From assembly GCA_964598495.1 (NCBI GenBank), contig CAZRBY010000007.1, positions 1 to 63,862 of the forward strand: a stretch of 63,862 nucleotides of DNA, written 5' to 3'. Under the pieces are notes generated by a model. It saw only the letters and a program-made list of their open reading frames with translations, ran no database searches and was not told the DNA's origin. Shown piece after piece: positions 35,119 to 44,179 of the stretch (position 1 is its first letter; each line of letters opens with the position of its first letter). Both the position numbers and the translations under genes were made by a program. Source of the DNA: Cacconaster sp964598495. GTDB lineage: Bacteria > Bacteroidota > Bacteroidia > Bacteroidales > UBA932.

Positions 35119-36459
35119 TTAAATTCCGGTATAATTATGCGGCGTAATGGCCCTAAGCTCTTTCTTTACCTCTTCAGATACATCGAGGGTATCAATAAAG
35201 GCAGCTATTGAAGCAGCGGAAATGTGCTGATTGCCGCGGGTCAGCTCCTTAAGAGTTTCGTAGGGGTTTGGATAGGACTCTCTGCGAAGGATTGTCTGGA
35301 TAGCCTCAGCCACCACCGCCCAGTTGGCATCAAGGTCCGCTTCAAGTGCAGGATGGTTGAGTATGAGCTTATCCAGACCTTTGAGCAATGATTTAAGTGC
35401 AAGCAGAGAGTGCGCTAAAGGTACTCCAACAGTGCGCAATACAGTTGAGTCGGTCAGATCACGCTGCAATCTGGACAAGGGAAGTTTGGCCGCCAGATGT
35501 TCGTAGAGAGCATTTGCCACTCCTAGATTGCCTTCGGCATTCTCGAAATCGATGGGGTTGACCTTGTGCGGCATTGCAGAAGAGCCCACCTCTCCCGCTT
35601 TCACCTTCTGACGGAAATACTCCATCGAAATATATGTCCAGATATCACGGCAAAGATCTATCAGGATTGTATTTATACGTTTGAGATTGTCAAACAGGGC
35701 TGCAAGATTGTCATAATGCTCTATCTGTGTTGTGGGATAAGAACGCTTCAGACCTAATATACTCTCCACGAAATGAGCTGTAAATCCATTCCAGTCTATT
35801 GAGGGATAGGCAACGTGATGGGCATTCATATTACCGGTGGCTCCACCGAATTTGGCAGGGTAAGGGAGAGCTGTCAACTGGGATTTCTGTTCTTCCAAAC
35901 GTGCGGTAAAAACTCCTATTTCTTTGCCGAGTCTCGTAGGTGATGCAGGCTGACCGTGAGTACGTGCAAGCATAGGCACCTGAGCCCATTCCTGTTCCAT
36001 CTTCCGGAGAACAGCAATAAGGTTATCAAAAACCGGCATATAAACATCCCTGATGCCTTCCATCAGTGAAAGAGGTACGGAAGTATTATTGATGTCCTGA
36101 GAAGTGAGACCAAAGTGGACAAACTCTATGTACCGCTCCAGGCCCATCTTACTGAATCTTTCCTTGATGAAATATTCTACCGCCTTGACATCGTGGTTGG
36201 TGATTTTCTCGGTAGATTTTATTTCCGATGCCTCTTCGAGAGTGAATTCCTGATAGATTTTCCGCATCGCGGTAAAAAGCGAACGGTCAACTCCTTTGAG
36301 CTGCGGCAGGGGAATTTCACACAGCGCAATAAAATACTCGATCTCCACCCTTACTCTGTAACGGATGAGCGCAAATTCTGAAAAATAATCACCAAGTTGC
36401 TCAGTATGAGCACGGTATCTGCCATCAACGGGCGATATTGACATCAAAGGGTCCAGCAT
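35119..36459 (-). CDS. purB: adenylosuccinate lyase
   Basis: This 446-aa fumarase-superfamily enzyme catalyses two fumarate-releasing steps in purine synthesis (SAICAR to AICAR, and adenylosuccinate to AMP). The signature GSSAMPHKVNP (about 286-296) holds the catalytic Ser loop, and THGQPASPT the catalytic His. The length is typical of the E. coli-like long form. A TACATTTG -7-like box lies on the minus strand at 36491-36484, about 25 bp before the start and inside the folP-purB spacer. Confidence 0.96.
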   Translation of the reverse strand: MLDPLMSISPVDGRYRAHTEQLGDYFSEFALIRYRVRVEIEYFIALCEIPLPQLKGVDRSLFTAMRKIYQEFTLEEASEIKSTEKITNHDVKAVEYFIKERFSKMGLERYIEFVHFGLTSQDINNTSVPLSLMEGIRDVYMPVFDNLIAVLRKMEQEWAQVPMLARTHGQPASPTRLGKEIGVFTARLEEQKSQLTALPYPAKFGGATGNMNAHHVAYPSIDWNGFTAHFVESILGLKRSYPTTQIEHYDNLAALFDNLKRINTILIDLCRDIWTYISMEYFRQKVKAGEVGSSAMPHKVNPIDFENAEGNLGVANALYEHLAAKLPLSRLQRDLTDSTVLRTVGVPLAHSLLALKSLLKGLDKLILNHPALEADLDANWAVVAEAIQTILRRESYPNPYETLKELTRGNQHISAASIAAFIDTLDVSEEVKKELRAITPHNYTGI

Positions 36460-36496
36460 ACTCCATTTGTTAAATACGAATTACAAATGTACAGAT

Positions 36497-37294
36497 TTAT
36501 TTCAAAAATTCATAGAGAGTTACGCATCTGCGGGCTGCAGCAACATCATGGACTCTCAAAATATCGGCTCCTGCAAGCAGGGCCTGCAGATGGAGTGCAG
36601 AAACTGCATCCAGAGACTCATCAGGAGTTAAGCCGAGGGGCTGATATATCATTCTTTTACGAGAAATACCCACAAGAATTCTCCTTCCACACTTGGCCAA
36701 CTCCGGCAATCCTTTGAAAAGACGATAGTTATCCTCAATACTTTTGGAAAAACCGAAACCTGGGTCAAGGACCCAATCTCTCACACCAGTAGCAGCTGCA
36801 AGTTCCCCGAAGTTCCTGAAATAATCTGCAACCTCCGCTACCACATCCTCATACTCATAATTGTCGTGCATCGTTATACAATCGCCCTTGCGGTGCATTG
36901 CGATATACTCCAGATCCAGTTCGGCAACTCTCTCCAACATCCCGGGATCCTCTTCTCCAGCAGAAATGTCATTGACAACGAAAGGGCCCGTAACATCATA
37001 AACCCTACTCACAATCTCCTTTCTGTAAGTATCCACTGAAAATCTCACCCCCGAAAAACGTGAGGCAAAGAGTTGCACTACCTGTGACAACCTATCCCAC
37101 TCCTGCTCCAGAGAGACGGGGACCATATTAGGACGTGTGGAAACGGCACCGATATCTATGCTATCGGCTCCCTGCTCAAGCATTGTCTCAACCCTCGCAA
37201 TAAAGGCATCCTTCTCTTTCGCACGACTTTGCGCAAAAAAGGAGTCGTCATTGACATTGACGATTCCCATAATTTCTACTCTATGTTTTTCCAT
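36497..37294 (-). CDS. folP: dihydropteroate synthase
   Basis: This 265-aa TIM-barrel enzyme joins p-aminobenzoate to the pterin pyrophosphate in folate synthesis and is the sulfonamide target. Loop 1 is NVNDDSFF, loop 2 is STRP, and DPGFGFSKS and SRKRM mark the pterin and phosphate sites. Loop 1 has Asn-Asp where most families have Thr-Pro. The start was set at MEKHRVEIMG, because the longest ORF would run back over the divergent tmk promoter region. Confidence 0.93.
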   Translation of the reverse strand: MEKHRVEIMGIVNVNDDSFFAQSRAKEKDAFIARVETMLEQGADSIDIGAVSTRPNMVPVSLEQEWDRLSQVVQLFASRFSGVRFSVDTYRKEIVSRVYDVTGPFVVNDISAGEEDPGMLERVAELDLEYIAMHRKGDCITMHDNYEYEDVVAEVADYFRNFGELAAATGVRDWVLDPGFGFSKSIEDNYRLFKGLPELAKCGRRILVGISRKRMIYQPLGLTPDESLDAVSALHLQALLAGADILRVHDVAAARRCVTLYEFLK

Positions 37295-37311
37295 AATCCG
37301 AAGATATAAAT

Positions 37312-37319
37312 TAACTTTG
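37312..37319 (+). promoter_or_regulatory. -7 box for tmk
   Basis: TAACTTTG fits the Bacteroidota -7 consensus and lies 27 bp before the tmk ATG. The -33 region is T-rich (TTTTT at 37286-37290) without an exact TTTG. A divergent TATATTTG for folP sits on the minus strand at 37339-37332. Confidence 0.45.
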
Positions 37320-37346
37320 TGGAACGAAATACAAATATAAACATTT

Positions 37347-38024
37347 ATGCTGATAGTACTCGAAGGACTTGATGGAGCGGGCAAATCCACACAGCTCAAG
37401 ATGGTTTCCAATTATATGGAAGCCCGCGGCCACAAGGTCGAATATCTCCATTTTCCCAGATTTGATGCTCCTGTTTTCGGGGATCTCATCGCCGGATTTC
37501 TCAGAGGAGATTTCGGCTCGATTGAGCAGGTTCACCCTCAACTTGTAGCGCTGCTTTTTGCGGAGGATCGCAGAGATGCCGCCCCTATGTTGCGCAACTG
37601 GCTTGATGAAGGACGATGCGTTGTGCTTGACAGATATTACTACTCCAACATTGCATTTCAGTGCTCAAAGCTTGAATCAGCCGAAGAGGCGCGCCGTCTC
37701 AGAGACTGGATTATAGATGTGGAGCTCGGACATTTCGGCATTCCGGCACCGGACCTCAACCTGTTTCTCGATGTACCTATAAATTTTGTTGATTCAAAGC
37801 TAAGTGCCTCTCGCCAAGGAAAAGACCGCGCCTATCTTGAGGGTAAAAACGACATCCACGAGGCCGATATCGACTTCCAGGTCAAGGTTAGGAACATATA
37901 TCTGGAGCAATGTGCTTTGGATGCGAACTTCAAGAGAATAGACTGCAGTGACGGATACGGAAACATGCTTCCGGCAAACGACATTTTCATCAAAATAAGA
38001 ACGGAGTTAGAGGCATTGTCATGA
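37347..38024 (+). CDS. tmk: thymidylate kinase
   Basis: This 225-aa P-loop kinase phosphorylates dTMP to dTDP. The P-loop GLDGAGKST is at residues 7-15, the DRY motif at about 94-96 (VLDRYYYSN), and the lid segment contains SRQGKDRAYLEG. It diverges from folP with 52 bp between starts and overlaps the following membrane-protein gene by 4 bp (ATGA), so these two are translationally linked. Confidence 0.95.
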   Translation: MLIVLEGLDGAGKSTQLKMVSNYMEARGHKVEYLHFPRFDAPVFGDLIAGFLRGDFGSIEQVHPQLVALLFAEDRRDAAPMLRNWLDEGRCVVLDRYYYSNIAFQCSKLESAEEARRLRDWIIDVELGHFGIPAPDLNLFLDVPINFVDSKLSASRQGKDRAYLEGKNDIHEADIDFQVKVRNIYLEQCALDANFKRIDCSDGYGNMLPANDIFIKIRTELEALS

Positions 38025-39241
38025 AGTTATCAAAAGCTCTGTGTCGGCTAATATTCGGCCTTACATTCATACTTTCAGGTTTTCTAAAGCTTACCGACCC
38101 CATCGGTACCGGACTGATTATCCGGGAGTATCTCGAGGTTTTTCATATGGGGTTCCTCAATTCTGCTTCAGTTGGTATCGGCATTGCACTTTCAGCGATA
38201 GAATTTCTTATCGGCATATCAATTCTCCTTGGATTGAGGATGAAGTTTTTTACCTGGTTGGGACTTGGCTTTATCTCCTTTTTCACCTTGCTCACGCTCT
38301 ATCTGGCCATATTCAATCCAATCACTGATTGTGGGTGTTTCGGTGAGGCAATCCACCTGACTAATTTGGAGACTTTCTACAAAAATCTTGTGCTGCTAAC
38401 CTGTGCGCTAGTGCTATTCTTCAATCGAAAAAGTTTTATACCCATCGCTGTTGCAGCTTTTGAGTGGGTAAGTGTGGGACTCTTCCTATGCTTAGCACTC
38501 CTGATTGCAATTCCTACATATTATAATATTCCCCAGATAGATTTCACTGCCTACAAGGTAGGAACCGACCTTGATATGCTGGCAAAAGAGTCGCATGCCG
38601 AATATGAAACTATTTTCATCTACTCAAAGGAGGGCAAGGAGCAGGCGTTTCACCTTGATGCTCTGCCCGATTCCACCTGGATCTACGTCGATTCCAGGAC
38701 AAAATTGGTTTCAGGCTCGGAGAAACTTGCTCAAATTGATCTTTCACTTAGGGATTCCGTCGGAGAGTATAATAAAGAGATACTCTTGCAAGAAGGCCAT
38801 CTGGTAGCGGGAGTAATATGGAATCCCGAGGAAATGAATCCGCAAATGTGGAGCAACCTTGCTCTACTGCAATCTGAGGCACTTTCAGCCGGCAGCAAAT
38901 TTATTCTGCTTAGCACCGTAAGAGAGTTTAACGATACTCCTTCAGAAGAAGTTTTTCCTCAGGAAATCATCTACACAGTTGACCGTAAAGCACTAATGAC
39001 ACTTGTACGCTCAAATGGAGGTGGAGTCTATTTTGACAACGGGACAATCATTCACAAATGGCCTTCGCGCAGGATTACATCTGAAAGAATTTCCGCTATT
39101 CTATCTGAAGATAGTGACCAGGTGGTTCTGAATGACTCCATCCACCAACGTCTCTATATCAACATCCTACTCATAAGCATCATTCTAATCGTAATCCTGA
39201 TGCGCTATTTCTGCAAGTTCTTTTATACACACAAAGAATAG
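38021..39241 (+). CDS. BT_3928-like DoxX/MauE-type membrane protein
   Basis: This 406-aa protein has an N-terminal DoxX/MauE-like module of about four to five membrane helices (residues 10-175) with the redox-like CGCFG motif in TDCGCFGEAIHL. A soluble periplasmic region of about 200 residues follows, and then one C-terminal helix (about 378-398). The family is conserved in Bacteroidota, and I know of no proven function; respiratory or thiol redox roles are inferred from MauE. The stop codon TAG merges directly into a heptamer repeat array. Confidence 0.82.
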   Translation: MKLSKALCRLIFGLTFILSGFLKLTDPIGTGLIIREYLEVFHMGFLNSASVGIGIALSAIEFLIGISILLGLRMKFFTWLGLGFISFFTLLTLYLAIFNPITDCGCFGEAIHLTNLETFYKNLVLLTCALVLFFNRKSFIPIAVAAFEWVSVGLFLCLALLIAIPTYYNIPQIDFTAYKVGTDLDMLAKESHAEYETIFIYSKEGKEQAFHLDALPDSTWIYVDSRTKLVSGSEKLAQIDLSLRDSVGEYNKEILLQEGHLVAGVIWNPEEMNPQMWSNLALLQSEALSAGSKFILLSTVREFNDTPSEEVFPQEIIYTVDRKALMTLVRSNGGGVYFDNGTIIHKWPSRRITSERISAILSEDSDQVVLNDSIHQRLYINILLISIILIVILMRYFCKFFYTHKE

Positions 39242-39371
39242 GTGCGAGTTGCGGGGTGCAGGGTGCGTGTTAGTTTTGAGTGTGGAGTTATAAGTATCGA
39301 GTTGCAGGGTGCAGGGTAGTTCTGAGTATGGAGTATGTAGTTGAAAGTTCGGATTTTTGAATTCCGAGTGT
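39239..39371 (+). repeat. heptamer array after the BT_3928-like gene
   Basis: From the stop codon the sequence reads in 7-bp steps: TAGGTGC, GAGTTGC, GGGGTGC, AGGGTGC, then after a phase shift GAGTGTG, GAGTTAT, AAGTATC, GAGTTGC, and later GAGTATG, TAGTTGA, AAGTTCG. Units fit DRGKNNN with decay. The array runs in the direction of the gene it follows and fades after about 18 units. Confidence 0.75.
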
Positions 39372-39563
39372 TTATTATTAATATGCCTTCCCTTCATTCC
39401 TGTACCCATAATTGTCATAATAAAATAAGCCACCCCATTACTGAAGTGGCGAGCCTTANNNNNNNNNNACCTAAGGGGATAATCTTATGATATATAAAGA
39501 TTCTGACTTTTGTATTTTGAGTCAAAAGAGGTATGTCGCACGAAATACAAGGAGCTCAGAACA
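39372..39563. other. centre of the convergent spacer, with a 10-N gap
   Basis: Between the two opposing heptamer arrays lies about 190 bp of mostly unique sequence. A possible hairpin (GCCAC at 39429-39433 with GTGGC at 39446-39450) could act as a terminator, followed by the 10-N gap at 39459-39468. I see no gene here; the short ORFs are composed largely of repeat sequence. Confidence 0.6.
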
Positions 39564-39654
39564 ACTGACTTTGTCTCGTAACCCACACCCCGAAACGTGC
39601 ACCACGTACCCTGCAACACGTAACTACACACTACATACTACCCACTACACACTA
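39564..39654 (-). repeat. heptamer array after the FAD/Fe-S dehydrogenase gene
   Basis: On the minus strand, units run in strict 7-bp register from the stop codon: TAGTGTG, TAGTGGG, TAGTATG, TAGTGTG, TAGTTAC, GTGTTGC, AGGGTAC, GTGGTGC and further decayed units, about 13 in all. The stop TAG is the first three bases of unit one. Confidence 0.85.
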
Positions 39655-42600
39655 TTTAAACGCTTGCTCACTTAAGCCTGGGCCGTCGAGGGCCATTTTG
39701 CGGAAATAATCGGGGACTTCCCTTCCAAGGAGTGAGTCCACATAGAGTTTGGCGATATATTGCGATAACATGAATCCATGTCCGCGCATACCGGTAAAGA
39801 GTCCCCTGGCAGGGTCTACGATATAACGTGGCTCTATGTAATATCCGCTCCATGTGGCCTGGAAACTCATTCCACTCAGTTGCGGAATCCAATCCGAAAA
39901 CACCTCCGCCACTATTTCGAGAAATTCTCGAGTACCTGCTTTTAAATTCCTAAGTGTATCCGTTGCGTCATTGGCCGGCGAAGCACATCCTATAATCTGC
40001 CCTGTTTCTGCAAGCTGCTGGCCGTAAACTGCCGAGAAACCTTTGTATTTACGACGATCGATAAGCATATCGAGAGGAGCTCCGTTCTTGCCCAACAATG
40101 GGAGACGCTTGGTAATAAAAGCCTGGTGACGCACAGGGAACAATCCTGTCTCAATGCCGAGCTGTTTTGCAAATTTCTCCGCATTGGCTCCAAGTGCGTT
40201 GACAAATATTTCCGTCTGATACCTCACATATTTGCCGTCGGGATGCTTGACAAGCAATTCGTAGAGACCGCCATTTTTCGCAACATTTATAAGTTCCGTA
40301 TTCTCGAAAACAGTACCTCCGGCATTGATTCCAAGATGGCGCACCAAATCAATGGTACGACCCGGAGAAGCCTGCCAGCAATCTCTCGATATGAGGGCAT
40401 GACTGTAAATATCGAGATCCGGATTGAAATAGTCCGATATTTCCCGTTTGAAATCCTTTTTCTCTACCATATAGGCATCCGACCAGGCAATTGAGGCCTC
40501 AAGAGCCTTATAATTGGCCTCGTCGTGTGCGAAGCTTATATATCTGATAAGTCTGTAATCAATATTTCCCTTGGATTGTAGGTCCTTGAAAATCTCGAGA
40601 TTGTTCTTAGCAATATCTGCAAGTGCAGGAAGTGAAAAAGCAGGACGGCCGCCGGCAATATTTCTCCATGAGCTGCCGTGATCCATATTGATCAAAACAG
40701 GTGAAAAACCAGCCTCTGCCAAATATCTGAAGGTAGCACTGCCGGCTATTCCACCTCCAGCCACAAAAGCACCCACCTTAACGGGAGTCTGTTTGGTAAA
40801 GCGGCCGGATGTAATGAAGGTTCCACCTCCTTCGCGATTGGAGACTGCGCCGATCTCAACCAGATTGGCCATAGGTCCTCGTGGAGTAAACTCGCCAATT
40901 ACCTCTATCCCGTGGTTGCGTAGCGCCTGACGTGCTCTCTGGAGGCATCTGCTACCTCTGCAGACTCCCATACCTATGCGGGTGATGTGTTTGAGCTCCT
41001 GAGCCGTGATGCTTGTGCGATTACCCATCATTTTCAGGAGTTGTTCGAGGTTGACATCCTCACAGTGACAAATAAAAGTATCAGCCAAAGCTCCTTTATC
41101 CGAATCCACTTTGGGTACCGTCTGCATTTCCGGCGGCTCCGGATATTGCTCTTTAACTATGAATCCGCGCGCTTTAAGCAGGTCATCAGGGGAGCTCTCA
41201 TCGTAGATTTCAGTAGCCTTGACTATAGCTACATTGGTACGGTTGGGCTTTGTAAGGATACGCTCGATGATACCCTCTCCTACCTTTTTACCATCGTTGT
41301 CCACGAGAAAAACCTCGCTTCCACTCTCCGCTGAGTATTCGATAGGCAGATAAAGCTGCTTTTTATCCGTACGGTAGCCGAAAATCGCAAGTCCCGGACA
41401 CTGTGACACACATTCCATACATCCGATGCACTTATCGTAATCGATAAACGGCACTGTGGAGGTGGAACTCTTTGTAATAGCCCCGTGTCGGCAGGCAAAA
41501 GAGCAGGGATTGCAGGCAAAGCCGTAGAGGCAATCCAGCAGGACAAATCCACCTTTGGCCATACGCTCGGCAGAAGGTTTGCGCGGCTCCTCAAGAATCC
41601 GTTTGGGATGCTGCTGAGAGTCTATATATTCCTTTGAAATGGTAAGGTATTCATCATAATCAATCCTGCGGCCGAGTGCCTGCATGATCTCAAAAGCACA
41701 CTGACGACCCCTGAGCACCGCAGAAGTACCCTCACCGATACGCACCGCATCTCCAACTCCATGACATGCAAGTCCGAATACCTGATGTCCTTTGCGCAGC
41801 AGCTGATTGTCAGGAATAAGTCCTGTGCAAATATTAATACAGTCAATACCATCTATGCGGCGTTCCGTACCCGGAATCGCCTTGAAATTTTCACATCGTG
41901 CGATTATGGCTCCGGTGATGCCGCTGCGATCTTCATTTGGTATTGCCTCAAGCAAAATATGTGAGGTCATTATAGGAATGCCGAGACGGCGCACACGATT
42001 GGCCTGAACAGGGAATCCTCCCTCGCGGGGCATAGCCTCGATAATGGCCTTGACACGGGCACCTGCCTGCATTGCCTGATATGAGGTAAGATAACCTATA
42101 TTGCCGGCCCCTACAGTGAGAATATTCTTTCCGAGAAGCGTATACTCCTTGTTCATCATCCTCTGGACTACAGCTGCAGTATAGACTCCGGGAACATCGT
42201 CGTTTTTTAGTGGAGGCATGAATGGCAATGCCCCCGTGGCTATCACAAGTTGTTCTGCTTCAATGTAGAATATCTCCTGGGTAACAATATTCTTGACGGC
42301 AATAAGTTTCCCTTCCAGGATATCCCATACGGTGGAATCGAGAAAAATCCCTTCCTGACTATCTCCTGCAAGGGTTTTAGCTATATCAAATCCTCTCATT
42401 CCCCCAAACTTGCGATCACGTTCGAAGAAAAAGAACTGGTGTGTCTGCATCAGGAACTGGCCACCGATCTTGTCATTGTTATCTATGACGAGATTGTCAA
42501 CCCCTGCCTTGTTGAGCTCTTCACGTACTGCCAGACCGGCGGGGCCGGCTCCGATTATAGCTACCGTCGTGCGGTAGGTGCGTTTTGGAGTGTCAGTGAC

Positions 42601-42936
42601 AAAACCCTCCGGCAATGCCGCCATCACCCCTTTTTCTCCTGCGGAATTTGCATCTCCAATGCGTTCGACTACCTTGACATCATCAACTTTAGTGATACAT
42701 ATCCTGCGGATTGTGCCATCTACCAACATTTCACAGGCACCGCATTTACCGATACCACATTCCATGGAACGATGACGTCCTAAAAGACTGTGTTGGTGAA
42801 CCGGATATCCAGCCTGGTGAAGTGCAGCGGCGATGGTATGACCTCTCTGTCCTCGAACAGGAGTGCCTTCAAATAGAAATTCCACAAGATCCTCCTGTGG
42901 AATATCCAGAATGGGATGATTTGTTATTTTATACAT
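39652..42936 (-). CDS. single-chain HcnABC/hydroxyproline-dehydrogenase-like FAD and Fe-S oxidoreductase
   Basis: This 1094-aa fusion runs in order through five modules. They are a [2Fe-2S] HcnA-like domain (C60, C65, C68, C80), an HcnB-like FAD/NAD oxidoreductase (GAGPAG 129-134, GAGNIG near 276), an 8-Cys ferredoxin-like insert (C469, 475, 478, 482 and C503, 506, 509, 513), a BFD-like [2Fe-2S] domain (C623, C625, C659, C664), and a D-amino-acid-oxidase fold (GGGIAG 727-732). Elsewhere these parts are separate subunits that oxidise proline, hydroxyproline, opines or glycine. The substrate here is likely an amino acid or opine, unproven. The start was set at MYKITNHPIL. Confidence 0.85.
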   Translation of the reverse strand: MYKITNHPILDIPQEDLVEFLFEGTPVRGQRGHTIAAALHQAGYPVHQHSLLGRHRSMECGIGKCGACEMLVDGTIRRICITKVDDVKVVERIGDANSAGEKGVMAALPEGFVTDTPKRTYRTTVAIIGAGPAGLAVREELNKAGVDNLVIDNNDKIGGQFLMQTHQFFFFERDRKFGGMRGFDIAKTLAGDSQEGIFLDSTVWDILEGKLIAVKNIVTQEIFYIEAEQLVIATGALPFMPPLKNDDVPGVYTAAVVQRMMNKEYTLLGKNILTVGAGNIGYLTSYQAMQAGARVKAIIEAMPREGGFPVQANRVRRLGIPIMTSHILLEAIPNEDRSGITGAIIARCENFKAIPGTERRIDGIDCINICTGLIPDNQLLRKGHQVFGLACHGVGDAVRIGEGTSAVLRGRQCAFEIMQALGRRIDYDEYLTISKEYIDSQQHPKRILEEPRKPSAERMAKGGFVLLDCLYGFACNPCSFACRHGAITKSSTSTVPFIDYDKCIGCMECVSQCPGLAIFGYRTDKKQLYLPIEYSAESGSEVFLVDNDGKKVGEGIIERILTKPNRTNVAIVKATEIYDESSPDDLLKARGFIVKEQYPEPPEMQTVPKVDSDKGALADTFICHCEDVNLEQLLKMMGNRTSITAQELKHITRIGMGVCRGSRCLQRARQALRNHGIEVIGEFTPRGPMANLVEIGAVSNREGGGTFITSGRFTKQTPVKVGAFVAGGGIAGSATFRYLAEAGFSPVLINMDHGSSWRNIAGGRPAFSLPALADIAKNNLEIFKDLQSKGNIDYRLIRYISFAHDEANYKALEASIAWSDAYMVEKKDFKREISDYFNPDLDIYSHALISRDCWQASPGRTIDLVRHLGINAGGTVFENTELINVAKNGGLYELLVKHPDGKYVRYQTEIFVNALGANAEKFAKQLGIETGLFPVRHQAFITKRLPLLGKNGAPLDMLIDRRKYKGFSAVYGQQLAETGQIIGCASPANDATDTLRNLKAGTREFLEIVAEVFSDWIPQLSGMSFQATWSGYYIEPRYIVDPARGLFTGMRGHGFMLSQYIAKLYVDSLLGREVPDYFRKMALDGPGLSEQAFK

Positions 42937-43071
42937 AAAACCAAGTGCATTAAGAAATGCCAAATTTAGCCTTTTTTTATAGAAAAAGAAACTTTTTCAA
43001 AATAGTCCGTTTCAACACGGATAGTTTACGGGAAAGAAGATATCTTGCAACATTGTTAAACTAATAAAAAT

Positions 43072-43077
43072 GGAGGT
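43072..43077 (+). promoter_or_regulatory. strong Shine-Dalgarno sequence
   Basis: GGAGGT lies 5 bp before the ATG at 43083. It is the second near-perfect site in this window, again before a lipoprotein gene with the leader form GGAGGTAAA. Confidence 0.65.
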
Positions 43078-43082
43078 AAACA

Positions 43083-44141
43083 ATGAAAAGATTTGTGTTG
43101 ATGGGGGTTTTATTCTCCATCATTATGGCATCCTGCAATATGGGTGCCTTCCCTGAAGGCCGGGCATCACTCTCATTCTCTTTTGCCACGCCGCTGAAAA
43201 CTACCGTTACAAAAGCCGGATCGCTGCCGGACACCAACTCATTCATTCTGCTGGTCAGAAGCAACACCGGAGAGACGCTTTACAACGGGCTTTACGGATC
43301 GAGGCCGGCGGAAATTGGCGTACCCGCAGGCACATATGAAGTCTCCGTACGCTCTATTGAATTTGAAAAGCCCGCATTCGAGATGCCGCAGTACGGTGAC
43401 AGCAAAATCATCGTCGTATCAAACGGAGAAAAGGTCTCCGTGGCATTTCTCTGCAAACAGCTCAATTCGGGCATGAAGTTCTCATTTTCTGAAAACTTTC
43501 TTAAAAAGTACAACAGCGGATGTATCTTGCTGGAACAGGAGGCCGGCAGTCTGGAATATCTCTTTACAGAGAATCGCACCGCTTACCTCAAAGCGGGCAA
43601 TGTCAGCATCTGCCACAAGACCGCTTCAGCAAATGTGCCATTATTCAGCCGCACTCTTGGAGCCGGTGACATCTACAACATTGCACTTGATGCATCATCA
43701 GCCCAATCAAGTTCGGAGTTTACAATAGCATTAGACACGACTGCTGTGCACATCAATGAAAAGGTGGTCATAGGCGAAGAGTTTAACGGTGCAGACGGAA
43801 GTAGTGCACAACAGGCTGTTTCGGTATCCCAAGCCAGAAATCGCATCGGAGACACGCTCTGGGTGTGGGGATACATCGTAGGGGGCGATATGAGTTCATC
43901 GGTGGTGACATTTGTCGGCCCATTTACAAAGGATTCACATATTGCTATTGCGGAAAATGCCTCTGAAAAGAGCCGTGACGGCTGTTTTTCAGTCGAACTC
44001 TCAAAAACAGCCGTTAAAAGCGCCCTGAATCTGGTTTCAAATCCCTCCAACCTCGGACGTAAGGTCTTTCTCAAAGGGGTTGTTGTGGAATCCTATTTCG
44101 GCCTCAACGGCCTGAAAAAAGTTTCGGAATATGGTATGTAG
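43083..44141 (+). CDS. DUF4493-like lipoprotein with a C-terminal OB-like domain
   Basis: This 352-aa protein has a lipoprotein signal (MASC, Cys18). The N-terminal two thirds resemble DUF4493 (GSLPDTNSFILLVRS, then VPAGTYEVSV). The C-terminal about 100 residues resemble DUF6359, an OB-like fold (WGYIVGGD, then LKGVVVESYFG and GLKKVSEY). Such proteins are secreted, carbohydrate-locus-type lipoproteins with no known activity. The natural C-terminus of the family is near VSEY, so the gene seems complete, but its stop TAG belongs to a heptamer array. Confidence 0.75.
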   Translation: MKRFVLMGVLFSIIMASCNMGAFPEGRASLSFSFATPLKTTVTKAGSLPDTNSFILLVRSNTGETLYNGLYGSRPAEIGVPAGTYEVSVRSIEFEKPAFEMPQYGDSKIIVVSNGEKVSVAFLCKQLNSGMKFSFSENFLKKYNSGCILLEQEAGSLEYLFTENRTAYLKAGNVSICHKTASANVPLFSRTLGAGDIYNIALDASSAQSSSEFTIALDTTAVHINEKVVIGEEFNGADGSSAQQAVSVSQARNRIGDTLWVWGYIVGGDMSSSVVTFVGPFTKDSHIAIAENASEKSRDGCFSVELSKTAVKSALNLVSNPSNLGRKVFLKGVVVESYFGLNGLKKVSEYGM

Positions 44142-44179
44142 TGTGTAGTGTGTAGTATGAAGTTGGGGAGTGAGAGGTG
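44139..44179 (+). repeat. heptamer array between DUF4493 lipoprotein and S23-like gene
   Basis: Units from the stop codon are TAGTGTG, TAGTGTG, TAGTATG, AAGTTGG, GGAGTGA and GAGGTGA, in register. The last unit merges into the start region of the S23-like gene and provides a GAGAGG sequence that could act as its ribosome-binding site. Confidence 0.85.

Noticed and set aside
36497..37411. Longer folP start at 37411
   Set aside because: The extra 39 codons overlap the tmk start and promoter region and are not family-like.
39185..39433. 82-aa minus-strand ORF in the convergent spacer
   Set aside because: It is made largely of heptamer repeat sequence plus the end of the BT_3928-like gene, and shows no protein family features.
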